Shown here: positions 53,831 through 62,687 of the stretch, in pieces
Numbering within the stretch: position 1 is the first letter of the stretch
Layout of the letters: the number at the start of each line of letters is the position of its first letter
From: CAMDPA01 sp965223035
GTDB taxonomy: Bacteria > Pseudomonadota > Alphaproteobacteria > Rhizobiales > Hyphomicrobiaceae
Length of the DNA: 64,000 nucleotides
Assembly (NCBI GenBank): GCA_965223035.1
Contig: OZ244980.1
Span: forward strand, 5,332,001-5,396,000
Direction: 5' to 3'
The notes under the pieces: generated by a model
Databases searched by the model: none
Seen by the model: only the letters and a program-made list of their open reading frames with translations
What the model was told of the DNA's origin: nothing
Position numbers and translations under genes: made by a program

Positions 53831-55711
53831 ATGTGCTTCGAAAACCTGCCAATCGAATTTGACGAGCAGGGCAATGCAAGGCTCAAAGACGGGGTCAGGA
53901 ATCCTTATGAATACCAGGTCCTGTCGCTGGAGGAGCGGTCCGACAAGCTGCGCGAAATTGCCGCCCGCAACGGTCAGATCAGAGACGTCGATTTTGACCC
54001 GGTGACGCGGGTGGCCGGCGCGCTGGCGTTTCATTCGACCGTCGACCTTGAGCAGCGCAAAGTCATCGACACCAACGCCATGGCGACGCTGTTTCGTGGC
54101 TATGAGGTGATCTTGCGCGGACGCGACCCGCGCGATGCGGCTTTCATTTCCTCGCGGGCTTGCGGGGTGTGCGGCGGCGTGCACGCCACGGCCTCGGCAC
54201 TGTCCATCGAGATGGCGCTGGACCTCAAGCCGCCGCCGATGGGCATCGTCGTGCGCAATCTGCTGCTGAGCTGCGAGTACCTTTACGACAACCCGCTGCA
54301 CCTGTTCGTGCTTTCCGGTCCGGATTACTCAGAATCGCTCGTCAAGCAGACCAATCCAGAGATCTGGCAGCAGGCGCAGGGCCGGCCGACGAAGTTTCGG
54401 CATCTGCATGGCTATCCAACGATCGGCGAGATTATGACCGATCTCAACCCTCTCACGGGCAAGCTGTATCTTGAAGCACTGCAGATGACCCGCGTTGCGC
54501 GCGAAGCGTACGTATTGCTCGGTGGCAAATACCCGCATCCGGAGACCATCATCCCCGGCGGCGTGACGACGACGATCACCACCACGACGTTCAATGAATT
54601 TTATCTTCGGATCCAGAAGTTCTTTGATTATGCGAAGAAGTGCATCGGGATCTGGGATGATGTTTTCGATTTCTTCTATGCCTGCGACGCTCGCTATGCC
54701 GACTGCGGACGATTGCCCGCAACGATGGTCGATCTCGGCCAATGGGACCACGAGGATTACTACGACGCCAGCTATGCCAACGCCAATTACTGGGGCGAAA
54801 AGCGCTGGTCGACGCCGGGCGCCGTGGTCGATGGCAAACTGGTGACAACGCGGCTCAACGATATCAACGTCGGGCTAGAGGAGTTCATCGAGCACTCCTA
54901 CTACGAGCCCTGGGACGACTATCCGTTTAAAACTGACCCTGCTGGCAATCCGTTGTCGCCCAACCATCCGTGGAACAAGACCACAATTCCGCGACCTGAC
55001 GCGCAAAACTGGAAGGAGCGGTACTCCTGGTCCACAACGCCAACCTGGGACCGACGCACCTTCGAGGCCGGCGCCTACGCCCGCGTCTACCTGTCGGCGT
55101 TGGCGCAGAAAATTCCGCAAAGCGCCTACATCGAATCGACCGGTCGCAGCCTTAAACTCAACCTGGCGCGCGGCGAGACGTTGCCGGCCATGCAGATCGA
55201 GTGGAAGGTGCCGGAGGTCTGGAACGCGTTCGAGCGCAACCGCGCCCGGGCCTATGCCGTCGCTTTTAATTTGATGGTGACGATCGAGAACCTGTCCCGC
55301 GCCTTCGATCTGCAAAAGCGCGGTGAGACCAAGGTGGCGGCCAAGCTGGAGATACCCGCCAAGGGACACTTCATCGGCGTTGGCTATTGGGGCGCCGGCC
55401 GTGGCTTCCTGAGCCACCACTGCGAGATCAAGGACGGGTTGTTGGCCAATTATCAGATCGTGACGCCGTCCACCATCAACGCCTGTCCGCGCACGCCATG
55501 GGGCGAGCCGGGCCCGTACGAGCAGGCGGTGATGAATACCCCGATCATTGAATCAAGCTTTGACAGCGATGACGCGTTCCAGGGCATCGATATCCTGCGC
55601 GCGCTGCGCTCCTTCGACCCGTGCATGCCATGTACCACCCATGTCATGGTGGAAGGTCAAGACCGCGTGATCACGCGCGAAGTGACGACATGCGCGTGCG
55701 GTGTCAACTAA
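53831..55711 (+). CDS. [NiFe]-hydrogenase large subunit (actinobacterial-type, group 1h/1l-like)
   Basis: The 626-residue protein carries the nickel-site motifs: L1 RACGVCGGVHA with C111 and C114, and L2 DPCMPCTTH with C598 and C601. A 22-residue tail follows H604, the expected product of a maturation protease cut. FDPVTRVAGALAFH near residue 55 is the usual N-terminal motif. It starts MCFENLPIEF, a form I associate with actinobacterial-type enzymes. It forms the active heterodimer with the small subunit encoded upstream. ATG 53831 is chosen since the frame upstream overlaps the last membrane protein gene. Confidence 0.91.
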   Translation: MCFENLPIEFDEQGNARLKDGVRNPYEYQVLSLEERSDKLREIAARNGQIRDVDFDPVTRVAGALAFHSTVDLEQRKVIDTNAMATLFRGYEVILRGRDPRDAAFISSRACGVCGGVHATASALSIEMALDLKPPPMGIVVRNLLLSCEYLYDNPLHLFVLSGPDYSESLVKQTNPEIWQQAQGRPTKFRHLHGYPTIGEIMTDLNPLTGKLYLEALQMTRVAREAYVLLGGKYPHPETIIPGGVTTTITTTTFNEFYLRIQKFFDYAKKCIGIWDDVFDFFYACDARYADCGRLPATMVDLGQWDHEDYYDASYANANYWGEKRWSTPGAVVDGKLVTTRLNDINVGLEEFIEHSYYEPWDDYPFKTDPAGNPLSPNHPWNKTTIPRPDAQNWKERYSWSTTPTWDRRTFEAGAYARVYLSALAQKIPQSAYIESTGRSLKLNLARGETLPAMQIEWKVPEVWNAFERNRARAYAVAFNLMVTIENLSRAFDLQKRGETKVAAKLEIPAKGHFIGVGYWGAGRGFLSHHCEIKDGLLANYQIVTPSTINACPRTPWGEPGPYEQAVMNTPIIESSFDSDDAFQGIDILRALRSFDPCMPCTTHVMVEGQDRVITREVTTCACGVN

Positions 55712-55723
55712 GCGGGGCTAAAA

Positions 55724-56416
55724 GTGGAGTCGGCCGTGGCCTACGGCGGGAAAACGTTGATCGGTATCGTTGGCTATTCGCCGGTGGTTGACCGCTTTCC
55801 GCTGGGTCCGCGGCTGATGGGTGGCCTCACCAAAACCTTTGCCAACCAGCCCGACGTGGTGGTGGAGAACATGACGTGGGGACCGATGCACATTGTGCAG
55901 CGGTTCCAGGATGATGACATCGAAGCGCCGGATCGGCTGATCCTGGTCGGCGCCGCCGCGGTGTGCCGCTCACCCGGTCGCGTGCAAGCGTTCCGCTGGA
56001 CCGGCGGCCCGCTGTCGGAAGCCAAGGTCCAAGAACGCGTCTACGAGGCGGTGACGGGCATCGTCGACATCGAGAATACTTTGATGATCGGTAGCTATTT
56101 CCGCATTTGGCCGCGGCAGTGCTTTACGGTCGAGGCCGATATTCCGGCCGCTGCGTTCGGTCAAATGGTGATCTGCGAGACGCAAGGACACGGCACTGAT
56201 GACGATCTCGCCGGGCGGCTGGGCTTTTCACCTGAGCGCACGCACGATCAAATTTCGCATTGCGTCGTCGCGCTGTCGCGCCAGTCGACGATCCCAGGCC
56301 AGTCGATCAAAGACAAATCGACGGCCGACTTGGCCCCATTCGAACGGTTCACGTTCAACCATGTCGTGGCGAAGCCCACGCCCGTGCAAGCGCCGCCAAA
56401 GGATCCACAGGGATGA
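55724..56416 (+). CDS. degenerate hydrogenase-maturation-protease-like protein
   Basis: The 230-residue protein resembles HyaD/HycI proteases, with VENMTWGPMHIVQRFQDD aligning to LETGIGGIHLVQELMQ of the canonical protease at 57676. But the GxGN(x4)D(D/E)xxG nickel-recognition motif is replaced by IVGYSPVVDRFPLG, losing the Asn and one acidic residue. It is also longer, by a C-terminal Pro-rich tail. It may bind the large-subunit precursor without cleaving it, as a chaperone. GTG 55724 follows the large subunit by 12 bases, and its stop overlaps the next gene by four. Confidence 0.72.
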   Translation: MESAVAYGGKTLIGIVGYSPVVDRFPLGPRLMGGLTKTFANQPDVVVENMTWGPMHIVQRFQDDDIEAPDRLILVGAAAVCRSPGRVQAFRWTGGPLSEAKVQERVYEAVTGIVDIENTLMIGSYFRIWPRQCFTVEADIPAAAFGQMVICETQGHGTDDDLAGRLGFSPERTHDQISHCVVALSRQSTIPGQSIKDKSTADLAPFERFTFNHVVAKPTPVQAPPKDPQG

Positions 56417-56820
56417 GTGACATCGACCACGCCCGTGAAGATAAGCTGGTCAGCCCGACCGGCGAGCTAGCACTGCGGCGCATGCAAGTCCGCGAGGAGG
56501 TTTTGCAGATCTGCTATTGGTACCTCGGTGAGGGGCTCGGCCAAGTGCTGAACCATCGCACCGTCCAACCGTTCCTGACCTGCTCGGCCGACGAGATCAC
56601 CGATGCGTTTGCCGCGTTGGTGGCCGACGGCGATTTCGTGCAACGCGATGACAGCTATGAGTTTACCGAGCAGGGTCAGAGCAAAGCCGCCCGCATGTTC
56701 GCCGACACCTTTACCGAGTTCCAGCTTGCCAGCCACTATGAATGTACCGCCGGTTGCTGCGACGGGGAGGAGGTGTGCGATCACGCCGATAAAGGGCACG
56801 TGGGCCATGGCCATGGGTGA
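56413..56820 (+). CDS. winged-helix-like protein with Cys/His-rich C-terminal tail
   Basis: The 135-residue protein has helices typical of a winged-helix fold (EEVLQICYWYLGEGLGQVLNHRT, then ITDAFAALVADGDFVQRDD). The C-terminus is rich in Cys and His (HYECTAGCCDGEEVCDHADK, then GHVGHGHG), suited to binding nickel or zinc. The ATG overlaps the preceding stop (ATGA). It could be a nickel store or metal-sensing regulator. It is not HypA, which has a different metal site. Function is inferred from composition and position. Confidence 0.68.
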   Translation: MSDIDHAREDKLVSPTGELALRRMQVREEVLQICYWYLGEGLGQVLNHRTVQPFLTCSADEITDAFAALVADGDFVQRDDSYEFTEQGQSKAARMFADTFTEFQLASHYECTAGCCDGEEVCDHADKGHVGHGHG

Positions 56821-57616
56821 GGTCAAAGCGTTTCCCGGCCCGCGCGGCGGCGGTGCCGAGGTGCCGACGGCGGTCAGCGAGGCGCGGTCGGGCCAATCCC
56901 AAGTGCCGGGCTATTCGACCAACGAAGAGTGGAATGCCAAGCTGGCGCAAGTCGCACAGCTGCTGGAGGCGCTCGAAAAGATCGACGACGCCGAGACCAC
57001 GCGCGCGGTTTTTGCCGCGCTGCAAGCCATCGACGCCGTCCATCGCGAAGCTCTGCACCGCCTCGTGCGTCTGTTTAAGGATGGCGTGCTTGAGCAGGTG
57101 ATCACCGACCCAGCGATCCATACGCTGATGGGCATGTATGATCTGCTGCCGCCGGCATCGCCGGCCTGCCAGAAGGTGTGGGACTTCATCTCCGACGACG
57201 CATCCCCGCCTGCTTCGATCGGCGTGCCCGGCCAGCCGGAGGAGGGAACTCTGCAACCCGATCCGGCTGCCGTTGTCGCCCATTGGTCGCCGGTGCCGCC
57301 CGGCGGCGTGCCGCGCGATGGCGAGGCGACGCTGTGCCATCTGGAGGAAGGCGAGATCCTGCTGGTCGCTGCGCATGGCCAGCTCTACGCACTCGACGCC
57401 ATTTGCCCGCAACATGCGACGAGCATGGCTGCGGGTCGGCTCGATGACCATGCCTGGATCTGTCCGAACGGGCCCGCCTGCGTCTATGATATTCGCGACG
57501 GTCGCCGAACCGGCGCAGACGTCGTCGTTGCCTGTTATCCGCTCAAGCGCGACGGTCACGGACGCATCCTGCTCGGCTTCGGCATACCGTTTGAGCCAAG
57601 GCGGCCCGCGTTTTAG
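56807..57616 (+). CDS. helical-domain plus Rieske-like protein, hydrogenase-associated
   Basis: The 269-residue protein has an N-terminal helical region (about 40-125) and a C-terminal Rieske-like domain. The ligands read CPQH, then CPNGPAC; the second CxxH of a Rieske centre is replaced by C-x5-C. Rieske-type proteins linked to Huc/Hhy hydrogenases are thought to relay electrons to quinone. Here one His is lost, so the cluster could be altered or absent. ATG 56807 overlaps the preceding gene (stop at 56820); ATG 56813 is an alternative. It precedes the protease by 59 bases. Confidence 0.75.
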   Translation: MAMGEVKAFPGPRGGGAEVPTAVSEARSGQSQVPGYSTNEEWNAKLAQVAQLLEALEKIDDAETTRAVFAALQAIDAVHREALHRLVRLFKDGVLEQVITDPAIHTLMGMYDLLPPASPACQKVWDFISDDASPPASIGVPGQPEEGTLQPDPAAVVAHWSPVPPGGVPRDGEATLCHLEEGEILLVAAHGQLYALDAICPQHATSMAAGRLDDHAWICPNGPACVYDIRDGRRTGADVVVACYPLKRDGHGRILLGFGIPFEPRRPAF

Positions 57617-57675
57617 ATTGTGCCCGCGTTAGGCGGAAATGATGTAGCGGACCATCCCACTCAAAGTGCGGAAGC

Positions 57676-58179
57676 ATGGCGTCACCAATTCTGATCGCAG
57701 GTGTCGGCAACGCGTTGAAGGCTGACGATGCGTTTGGCGCGCACGCCGCCGCAGCCTTGCACGCCGACCGCCGACGGCCGGACCACGTTACCGTGTTGGA
57801 GACCGGCATCGGTGGTATCCACCTGGTTCAGGAGCTGATGCAGGGCTATCGGGCGCTGATCGTGTTTGATTCGTTTGATCGCCGCGGTGAGCCGGGCCAG
57901 CTCTATGTGTTGGAGCCGGAGGTGCCGGACGCCGATCAGCTGTCGGCCCAAGACCAACGCGATTTCTTCGCCGATGTGCATTACGCCACGCCGATCCGCG
58001 CGCTGGCGCTGGCCAAGGCGATTGGCGCCCTGCCTCCCTATGTGCGCATCGTTGGCTGCCAGCCGGCGGATGCCGACATGCTGGCGATCGGCATGGACCG
58101 GCGCGTGCGGCAGGCGGTGCCGAAGGCGGTCGCGTTGGCATTAGAGCTGATCGCGCATTTGGATGGCGCGAGGCCGTGA
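57676..58179 (+). CDS. hydrogenase maturation protease
   Basis: The 167-residue protein has the HyaD/HybD-type signature: GVGNALKADDAFG near residues 9-21 and LETGIGGIHLVQEL near 40. These proteases recognise nickel in the large subunit and remove its C-terminal tail after the His of L2. The large subunit at 53831 has such a 22-residue tail. The HyaD-type core is complete. It is the last gene of the locus, followed by family A copy 11. Confidence 0.87.
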   Translation: MASPILIAGVGNALKADDAFGAHAAAALHADRRRPDHVTVLETGIGGIHLVQELMQGYRALIVFDSFDRRGEPGQLYVLEPEVPDADQLSAQDQRDFFADVHYATPIRALALAKAIGALPPYVRIVGCQPADADMLAIGMDRRVRQAVPKAVALALELIAHLDGARP

Positions 58180-58198
58180 GCTTGCAGATGCGCCAAGC

Positions 58199-58353
58199 TA
58201 TAGAGCAACCTGCCTTTGATCGGAATCGGAACGATCCCGATTAAAGGCAGAAAGTTGCTCACCACTTTAACAGCGATCATCTTTGCGCCTTAAATCGGAA
58301 CCGGCGCAATTGGAATCGGCGTTGCGGTTCCGATTTAAGGCGCGATGATCTAG
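58199..58353. repeat. Family A repeat copy 11, full length
   Basis: It is almost identical to copy 1 at 11974 over both hairpins, including the unusual inner loop GCAATTGGAATCGGC of hairpin 2. It starts CTATAGAGC rather than CTAGAGC and ends GATGATCTAG. It lies between the convergent ends of the hydrogenase locus and the metal ABC transporter. A family B remnant (GCGGGCCGGCACAGC) follows to about 58420. Confidence 0.85.
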
Positions 58354-58420
58354 CCTGTCACAGGCAGCGGGCCGGCACAGCGATTCCGCCTTTAGCGGAC
58401 AAGATGTAGGCGGACAAGAT

Positions 58421-59173
58421 CTAAGAAAAAATGGGCACCAGCGTGTGGGTCGCGCGTCCGTTGTGCTCCAGGCTGACGGCGCGGATCGGGAGGCCGTAAA
58501 GCGCTTGCAGGTTGGCCTCGGTCAAAACATCGGACGTGGGACCATAGCTATAGCGCTCCGCGCTCTCCATCAGCAGGACTTGATCGGCAAGATGGAGGGC
58601 ATGTTGCGGATAATGCGTGGTGAGCAATATGGTCAGCTGGCGGGCTTGCGCGATCTGCCTCAACGTTCTGAGGATCAGATCTTGGTTGCTGAAATCGAGC
58701 GCTGACGCTGGCTCGTCGAGCACCATCAGTTGACATTCCGATGCTAGCGCACGGGCGATGACCACGAGCTGCCGCTCACCTCCGCTCAGTTGATGGAATG
58801 GTCGATTGGCGAACGCTGAAAGCCCGAGCGCCGCAAGCGCTCCGCGGGCGAGGTCGAAGTCGACGGCATTGGGCACCTGAAACAGCTTGATGTGCCGAGC
58901 CCGACCCATCACCACCACGTCGAGAACCGAATAGTCGAACGACATGTCGACGGACTGTGGCACGTAACCGATATCGCCGGAGATGCGGATGCGGCCCTCT
59001 TCCAGCGGCAACAGCCCGGCTACCCCCTTCAACAGGGTGGTCTTGCCGCGCCCGTTGGGCCCGAGAATCGCGGCGATCTGTCCATGCTCCACCCGCAGCG
59101 TATAGTTGCGGTAAATCCACCGATCACCAAAACGAAACCCGGCTGCTTCGATCTCGATCATTCGCCGCGCCAT
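58421..59173 (-). CDS. ABC transporter ATPase, FecE/BtuD-type metal or chelate uptake
   Basis: The 250-residue ATPase has Walker A GPNGRGKTT near residue 39, the LSGGERQLV signature near 130, Walker B LMVLDEPASALD near 153 and an H-loop TTHYPQH near 188. The layout is the FecCD-associated family for iron-siderophore, cobalamin or haem uptake. Its start overlaps the permease stop by 16 bases; ATG 59161 is another possibility. It converges with the hydrogenase genes, so nickel import is a plausible guess. Confidence 0.92.
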   Translation of the reverse strand: MARRMIEIEAAGFRFGDRWIYRNYTLRVEHGQIAAILGPNGRGKTTLLKGVAGLLPLEEGRIRISGDIGYVPQSVDMSFDYSVLDVVVMGRARHIKLFQVPNAVDFDLARGALAALGLSAFANRPFHQLSGGERQLVVIARALASECQLMVLDEPASALDFSNQDLILRTLRQIAQARQLTILLTTHYPQHALHLADQVLLMESAERYSYGPTSDVLTEANLQALYGLPIRAVSLEHNGRATHTLVPIFS

Positions 59174-60213
59174 CCTTTTGATTGGCTGCGGCGCAGCAGA
59201 TAGGCGAAAACCGGCGCGCCGATCAAGGCGGTGATGATGCCAACTGGAATCTCCGCAGCGATGGAGGCGCGGGCAACGTCATCGACGGCGATGAGATAGG
59301 TCGCGCCGATCAACGCTGCTGCCGGAATCAGAACGCGATGGTCCGGCCCCGTCAGCATCCGCGCGAAATGCGGGATCACCAGCCCGACCCAGCCGACGAT
59401 GCCAGCCGCCGCCACCACCGCAGCGCTGATCAGCGCGACCGCCGTCAATACGATCCATCGCGTGGGCTCAACGCGAAGACCAAGGCTTCTGGCCTGCTCG
59501 TCGCCCAGCGACAACACGTTGATCTGGAACCGCAACAGGAAGATCAACACGCTGCCAAACAACACGGGAAGTGCGATCAGCCAGACTTTGTCATAGCTCG
59601 CGCTGGCAAAGCTACCCATCAGCCAGAACACGATTGCCGGCAGCTTGTCGTCGGGATCCGCGACAAATTTGATGAGCGAGACCAAGGCCGCAAAGAAGGC
59701 GCTGGTGACCACGCCGGACAACACCAGCATCAGGATCGAGGACTGGCCCCGCTGCCTGCTGACCAGATAGACGATGACGATCGCGGCCATGCCGAATGCA
59801 AATGCGGAGGCAATAAGCAGGCTGCGCGATTCTGACAGCAATATTGCCAAGGCACCGCCGAACGCCGCGCCCGAGGACACCCCGATAATCTGAGGCCCCA
59901 CAAGCGGATTACGAAAGATGCCTTGGAGCGCCGCTCCGGCCACCGCAAGACCCGCTCCGGCGATCGCGGCCAGAAGAATGCGTGGAATGCGGATCAGCTC
60001 GACGACACGAACCTCCACATCGGTCCAATAGGGGTCGATCGGCACCACATGACTAGCGAGAATGCCGACGACGTTGCCCAATGGCACGCCGAAACGACCC
60101 ACCACGAGCGAAACCAGCGCCGTCAACAGCAGCGCGGCGATCATCCCGGGCCACAGTAGAGCGCCAACCTTGGCGGCCTTAGCCCGCCGTGCCCGTGTCC
60201 CCACTAACGCCAC
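59158..60213 (-). CDS. ABC transporter permease, FecCD/BtuC type
   Basis: The 351-residue protein has about ten membrane helices and FecCD family segments: GVSSGAAFGGALAIL near 135 and WVGLVIPHFARMLTGPDHR near 275, the latter contacting the ATPase. Such permeases import iron chelates, cobalamin or haem, and some import nickel or cobalt chelates. It lies between the binding-protein gene and the ATPase gene, in the same direction. The ligand class cannot be read from the permease. Confidence 0.93.
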   Translation of the reverse strand: MALVGTRARRAKAAKVGALLWPGMIAALLLTALVSLVVGRFGVPLGNVVGILASHVVPIDPYWTDVEVRVVELIRIPRILLAAIAGAGLAVAGAALQGIFRNPLVGPQIIGVSSGAAFGGALAILLSESRSLLIASAFAFGMAAIVIVYLVSRQRGQSSILMLVLSGVVTSAFFAALVSLIKFVADPDDKLPAIVFWLMGSFASASYDKVWLIALPVLFGSVLIFLLRFQINVLSLGDEQARSLGLRVEPTRWIVLTAVALISAAVVAAAGIVGWVGLVIPHFARMLTGPDHRVLIPAAALIGATYLIAVDDVARASIAAEIPVGIITALIGAPVFAYLLRRSQSKGWRGE

Positions 60214-60279
60214 GTCCGATTTCGCCTCGTTTGTCTCGCGTCGAACCGATGTGTGCTGGGCAGTGCGTCGCCGAGGCGA

Positions 60280-61380
60280 TCATTTCGGCGCAAACATCTG
60301 ATAATTCGCCGCCGTGCCATTCATGCCGAAGCGGAGAATTTTTTTCACATCAGCTGCGCTGACCGGATGGCCATAGATGAACCGGTAGTTTTCATCGATG
60401 AGCTTGTCGAGCTTCCAATCGAATTTGTTCGGATGCAGCACCATGGAGAGCCAAAGCCAGGTGAGGGGGGATTCCTGGTTGGGGGGATCCCACCGATACC
60501 CACCTAACGGCATCTTGTAGACCCGCTTGTTCTTGACCGCACTCATGCCGGCCAACAACGGATTGTTGTACACATCCTTCGGCGTCAATTTCCGCTCGAA
60601 CCCATTGAGCAGAATCACCTCTGGATCCCAAGCAATGATTTGCTCCGTGCTGACGACGGCGAACATACCCAGGCCCTTTGCCACGTTCTTGCCGCCGGCC
60701 AGATCGATGTAGAAGTTGTTGTAGGATTTGCCCCCGGCGACACGCAGCTTCGACAGATAGTTCATGAAGTACAGCACGCGCGGGCGCTCGGCATCCGGGA
60801 TGGCTTCGGTCTTTGCCTTGAGCAGCTTGCGCGTGTCGGCACGCCACTTGATCATGCGAGCGGCCTTGTCCTCCTTGCCGAGCACCTCGCCCATGATCTG
60901 CAGCCAGCGCACGGTAAATTCCTCGCGGCCGATCTTGATCAGCGCAACCTTCATACCGGCATTTTCGATCGGCGCGATGATATCGTCATTCAGGTGGCCC
61001 CACTGGAACACAAGATCCGGCTTGAGCAACAATAGCTGCTCAACGTTCGGCACGAACGTGAAACCCTTGCCCGTGATGTTGCTGGGTATCTTCAGCGCGT
61101 CAGGGAAGAACTTTTCCAGGATATGACCCTTGATCGCGGTTTTCGACAGCTGATGCATGCCAACCAGGCGCTTGGTGCCGCCGTCGACGGCGATGAACAT
61201 CGACGCGGCAGGTATCGGGATCGTCACCACGCGCTGCGCCTGCTTCGCGAGTTCGATCGTCCGGTTCCGCTGATCCTTGAAGACGATCGGGGATTCTGCG
61301 CCAGTGATCGATGGCCAAGTAAGTGCAGCTGCACACGTCATCAGACCTAGCCAAATGGTCTCCACGCGTATCATTGACAT
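60280..61380 (-). CDS. periplasmic metal or chelate-binding protein (FecB-like)
   Basis: The 366-residue protein has a signal peptide (residues 1-28, ending ITGAES) and a class III fold: QRNRTIELAKQAQRVVTIPI near 36, NVEQLLLLKPDLVFQWGHLN near 112 and AWDPEVILLNGFE near 248. Histidines sit in the putative site, including HQL near 76 and GHL near 128. It opens the three-gene minus-strand operon. Siderophore, cobalamin or nickel chelates are all possible; the hydrogenase neighbourhood makes nickel attractive, but this is inference. Confidence 0.86.
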   Translation of the reverse strand: MSMIRVETIWLGLMTCAAALTWPSITGAESPIVFKDQRNRTIELAKQAQRVVTIPIPAASMFIAVDGGTKRLVGMHQLSKTAIKGHILEKFFPDALKIPSNITGKGFTFVPNVEQLLLLKPDLVFQWGHLNDDIIAPIENAGMKVALIKIGREEFTVRWLQIMGEVLGKEDKAARMIKWRADTRKLLKAKTEAIPDAERPRVLYFMNYLSKLRVAGGKSYNNFYIDLAGGKNVAKGLGMFAVVSTEQIIAWDPEVILLNGFERKLTPKDVYNNPLLAGMSAVKNKRVYKMPLGGYRWDPPNQESPLTWLWLSMVLHPNKFDWKLDKLIDENYRFIYGHPVSAADVKKILRFGMNGTAANYQMFAPK

Positions 61381-61484
61381 GATGACTTACCCCTTTTTCC
61401 CAATATTCACGTGTGCAACAGGATCCCCGTCAACTTGCTGGTCGCCGGAAGCCGTAGATTGAAAATCAGATCATCTGATCCACC

Positions 61485-62108
61485 TTAATCGATCTGTGCC
61501 TTCTTGAACGCTTGCGTCGCCTCGCAGCGCGCGGTCATCTGCGACAGGGCCGGAACGTCTTTGGCCTCAAGCAAACCGGGAAAGATGTGCTCAACAAACG
61601 TCACGCCGACCGCGGTCGTTAGGTCAGTTTGCATCATGCGTTGGCCATCGAACCACGGACCACCCTCGATCGCTTTTTCGAGCGCGAGAAAACCCTGACG
61701 CGTCTGCCGCAACAGCCGGTCCAATCGGGCCGCGTCGCGCCGTTCAACGGTTCTACGACGTTCGGCGTTGGCCGTCATCACACGCTCGATGGCACCGGTG
61801 GCCACGGCCAGCAAATAGAGCGCACGTCGGCGGGCGGCGCCATTCGATGGCACCAGTGCGCGATCCACGCCCGCCTGTTCATCGAGATGGTCGAGGATCG
61901 CCGCGCTGTCGATCAGCGTCTCGCCGGAACTGAGAACCAGGGCCGGAACGCGTCCAATGGGGTTGGAGCGCTCGATCTGGGCCACATCGTCGATCGCTGA
62001 CAGCACGTGACGATCGAAGCCGATCTCGAAATGATTGAGCGTTACCGCCACGCGACGCACGAACGGCGATAAGAAGCGTCCAGTCAGTACGGGCTGCGGC
62101 ATCGTCAC
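61485..62108 (-). CDS. glutathione S-transferase family protein
   Basis: The 207-residue protein has a thioredoxin-like N-domain (LTGRFLSPFVRRVAVTLN), the cis-Pro turn RVPALVL near 55 and GETLIDSAAILDHLDE near 65 for glutathione binding. The helical C-terminal domain includes MQTDLTTAVGVTFVE near 168. SPFVRR at the catalytic position suggests a Ser-type enzyme. It is read in the same direction as the ABC operon, 104 bases from the binding-protein start, and may be co-transcribed. Confidence 0.85.
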   Translation of the reverse strand: MTMPQPVLTGRFLSPFVRRVAVTLNHFEIGFDRHVLSAIDDVAQIERSNPIGRVPALVLSSGETLIDSAAILDHLDEQAGVDRALVPSNGAARRRALYLLAVATGAIERVMTANAERRRTVERRDAARLDRLLRQTRQGFLALEKAIEGGPWFDGQRMMQTDLTTAVGVTFVEHIFPGLLEAKDVPALSQMTARCEATQAFKKAQID

Positions 62109-62174
62109 ATCAAGATCTCCAACAGTACACGCTGACTTGTAACGGCGAAGGCTCGCATCCGGTCCGGCATCACT

Positions 62175-62687
62175 TCACGAAAGGATGTTGACGGCGTCAC
62201 TTGGATGCAGGCTGAGCAGACCGTCTGATAGTTCGAGTTGCAGCCCACGAAACGCCTCCAGCTCGGCCGCCGTTGCGACGCCGTCCAGCTGCTTGCGGCG
62301 AAGGTCGATAAAGCCTTGTGGCAACACCTGCGGCCGAAGGCCGAGTGCGACTGTGCCCTCTTTGCCGCTGAAACGAAAATAGTAAGCGCCCTTGGCGGCT
62401 TGCGCGATGTGCGCGGATGGCGCGACGGACGTATCGATAGAATACCGGTCACGGGAGACTACGCGCGTCACCAGCTCAAAGCCGTCGCGGGCGCCCGGGC
62501 CCGGGAAGGCGGTCGCGATCGCGATCGTTGCACGATCGATCGGTTGCTCGCCGGCCATTGCCTTAAAGGCGGCCCGCATGATGGTGTAGGCCACTGTCAA
62601 GCCGCATATGGATCGCGTGCCATGATATTTGCGTAGGTCTGAAAAATTGAACTCGATTAAATCGTCGTGATCAAGCACGCGTAGCAC
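62175..62687 (-). CDS. hypothetical protein, possibly FmdE-like
   Basis: The 170-residue protein has LRKYHGTRSICGLTVAYTIM near residue 18, which recalls the HG-x2-CPG-type start of the FmdE family, then ATAFPGPGARDGFELVTRV and SAHIAQAAKGAYYFRFSG. FmdE-like proteins often sit near metal-chelate ABC transporters, as here, but sequence similarity is weak and the family assignment is tentative. It opens the minus-strand run GST, binding protein, permease, ATPase. No membrane segment or signal is present. Confidence 0.55.
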   Translation of the reverse strand: MLRVLDHDDLIEFNFSDLRKYHGTRSICGLTVAYTIMRAAFKAMAGEQPIDRATIAIATAFPGPGARDGFELVTRVVSRDRYSIDTSVAPSAHIAQAAKGAYYFRFSGKEGTVALGLRPQVLPQGFIDLRRKQLDGVATAAELEAFRGLQLELSDGLLSLHPSDAVNILS

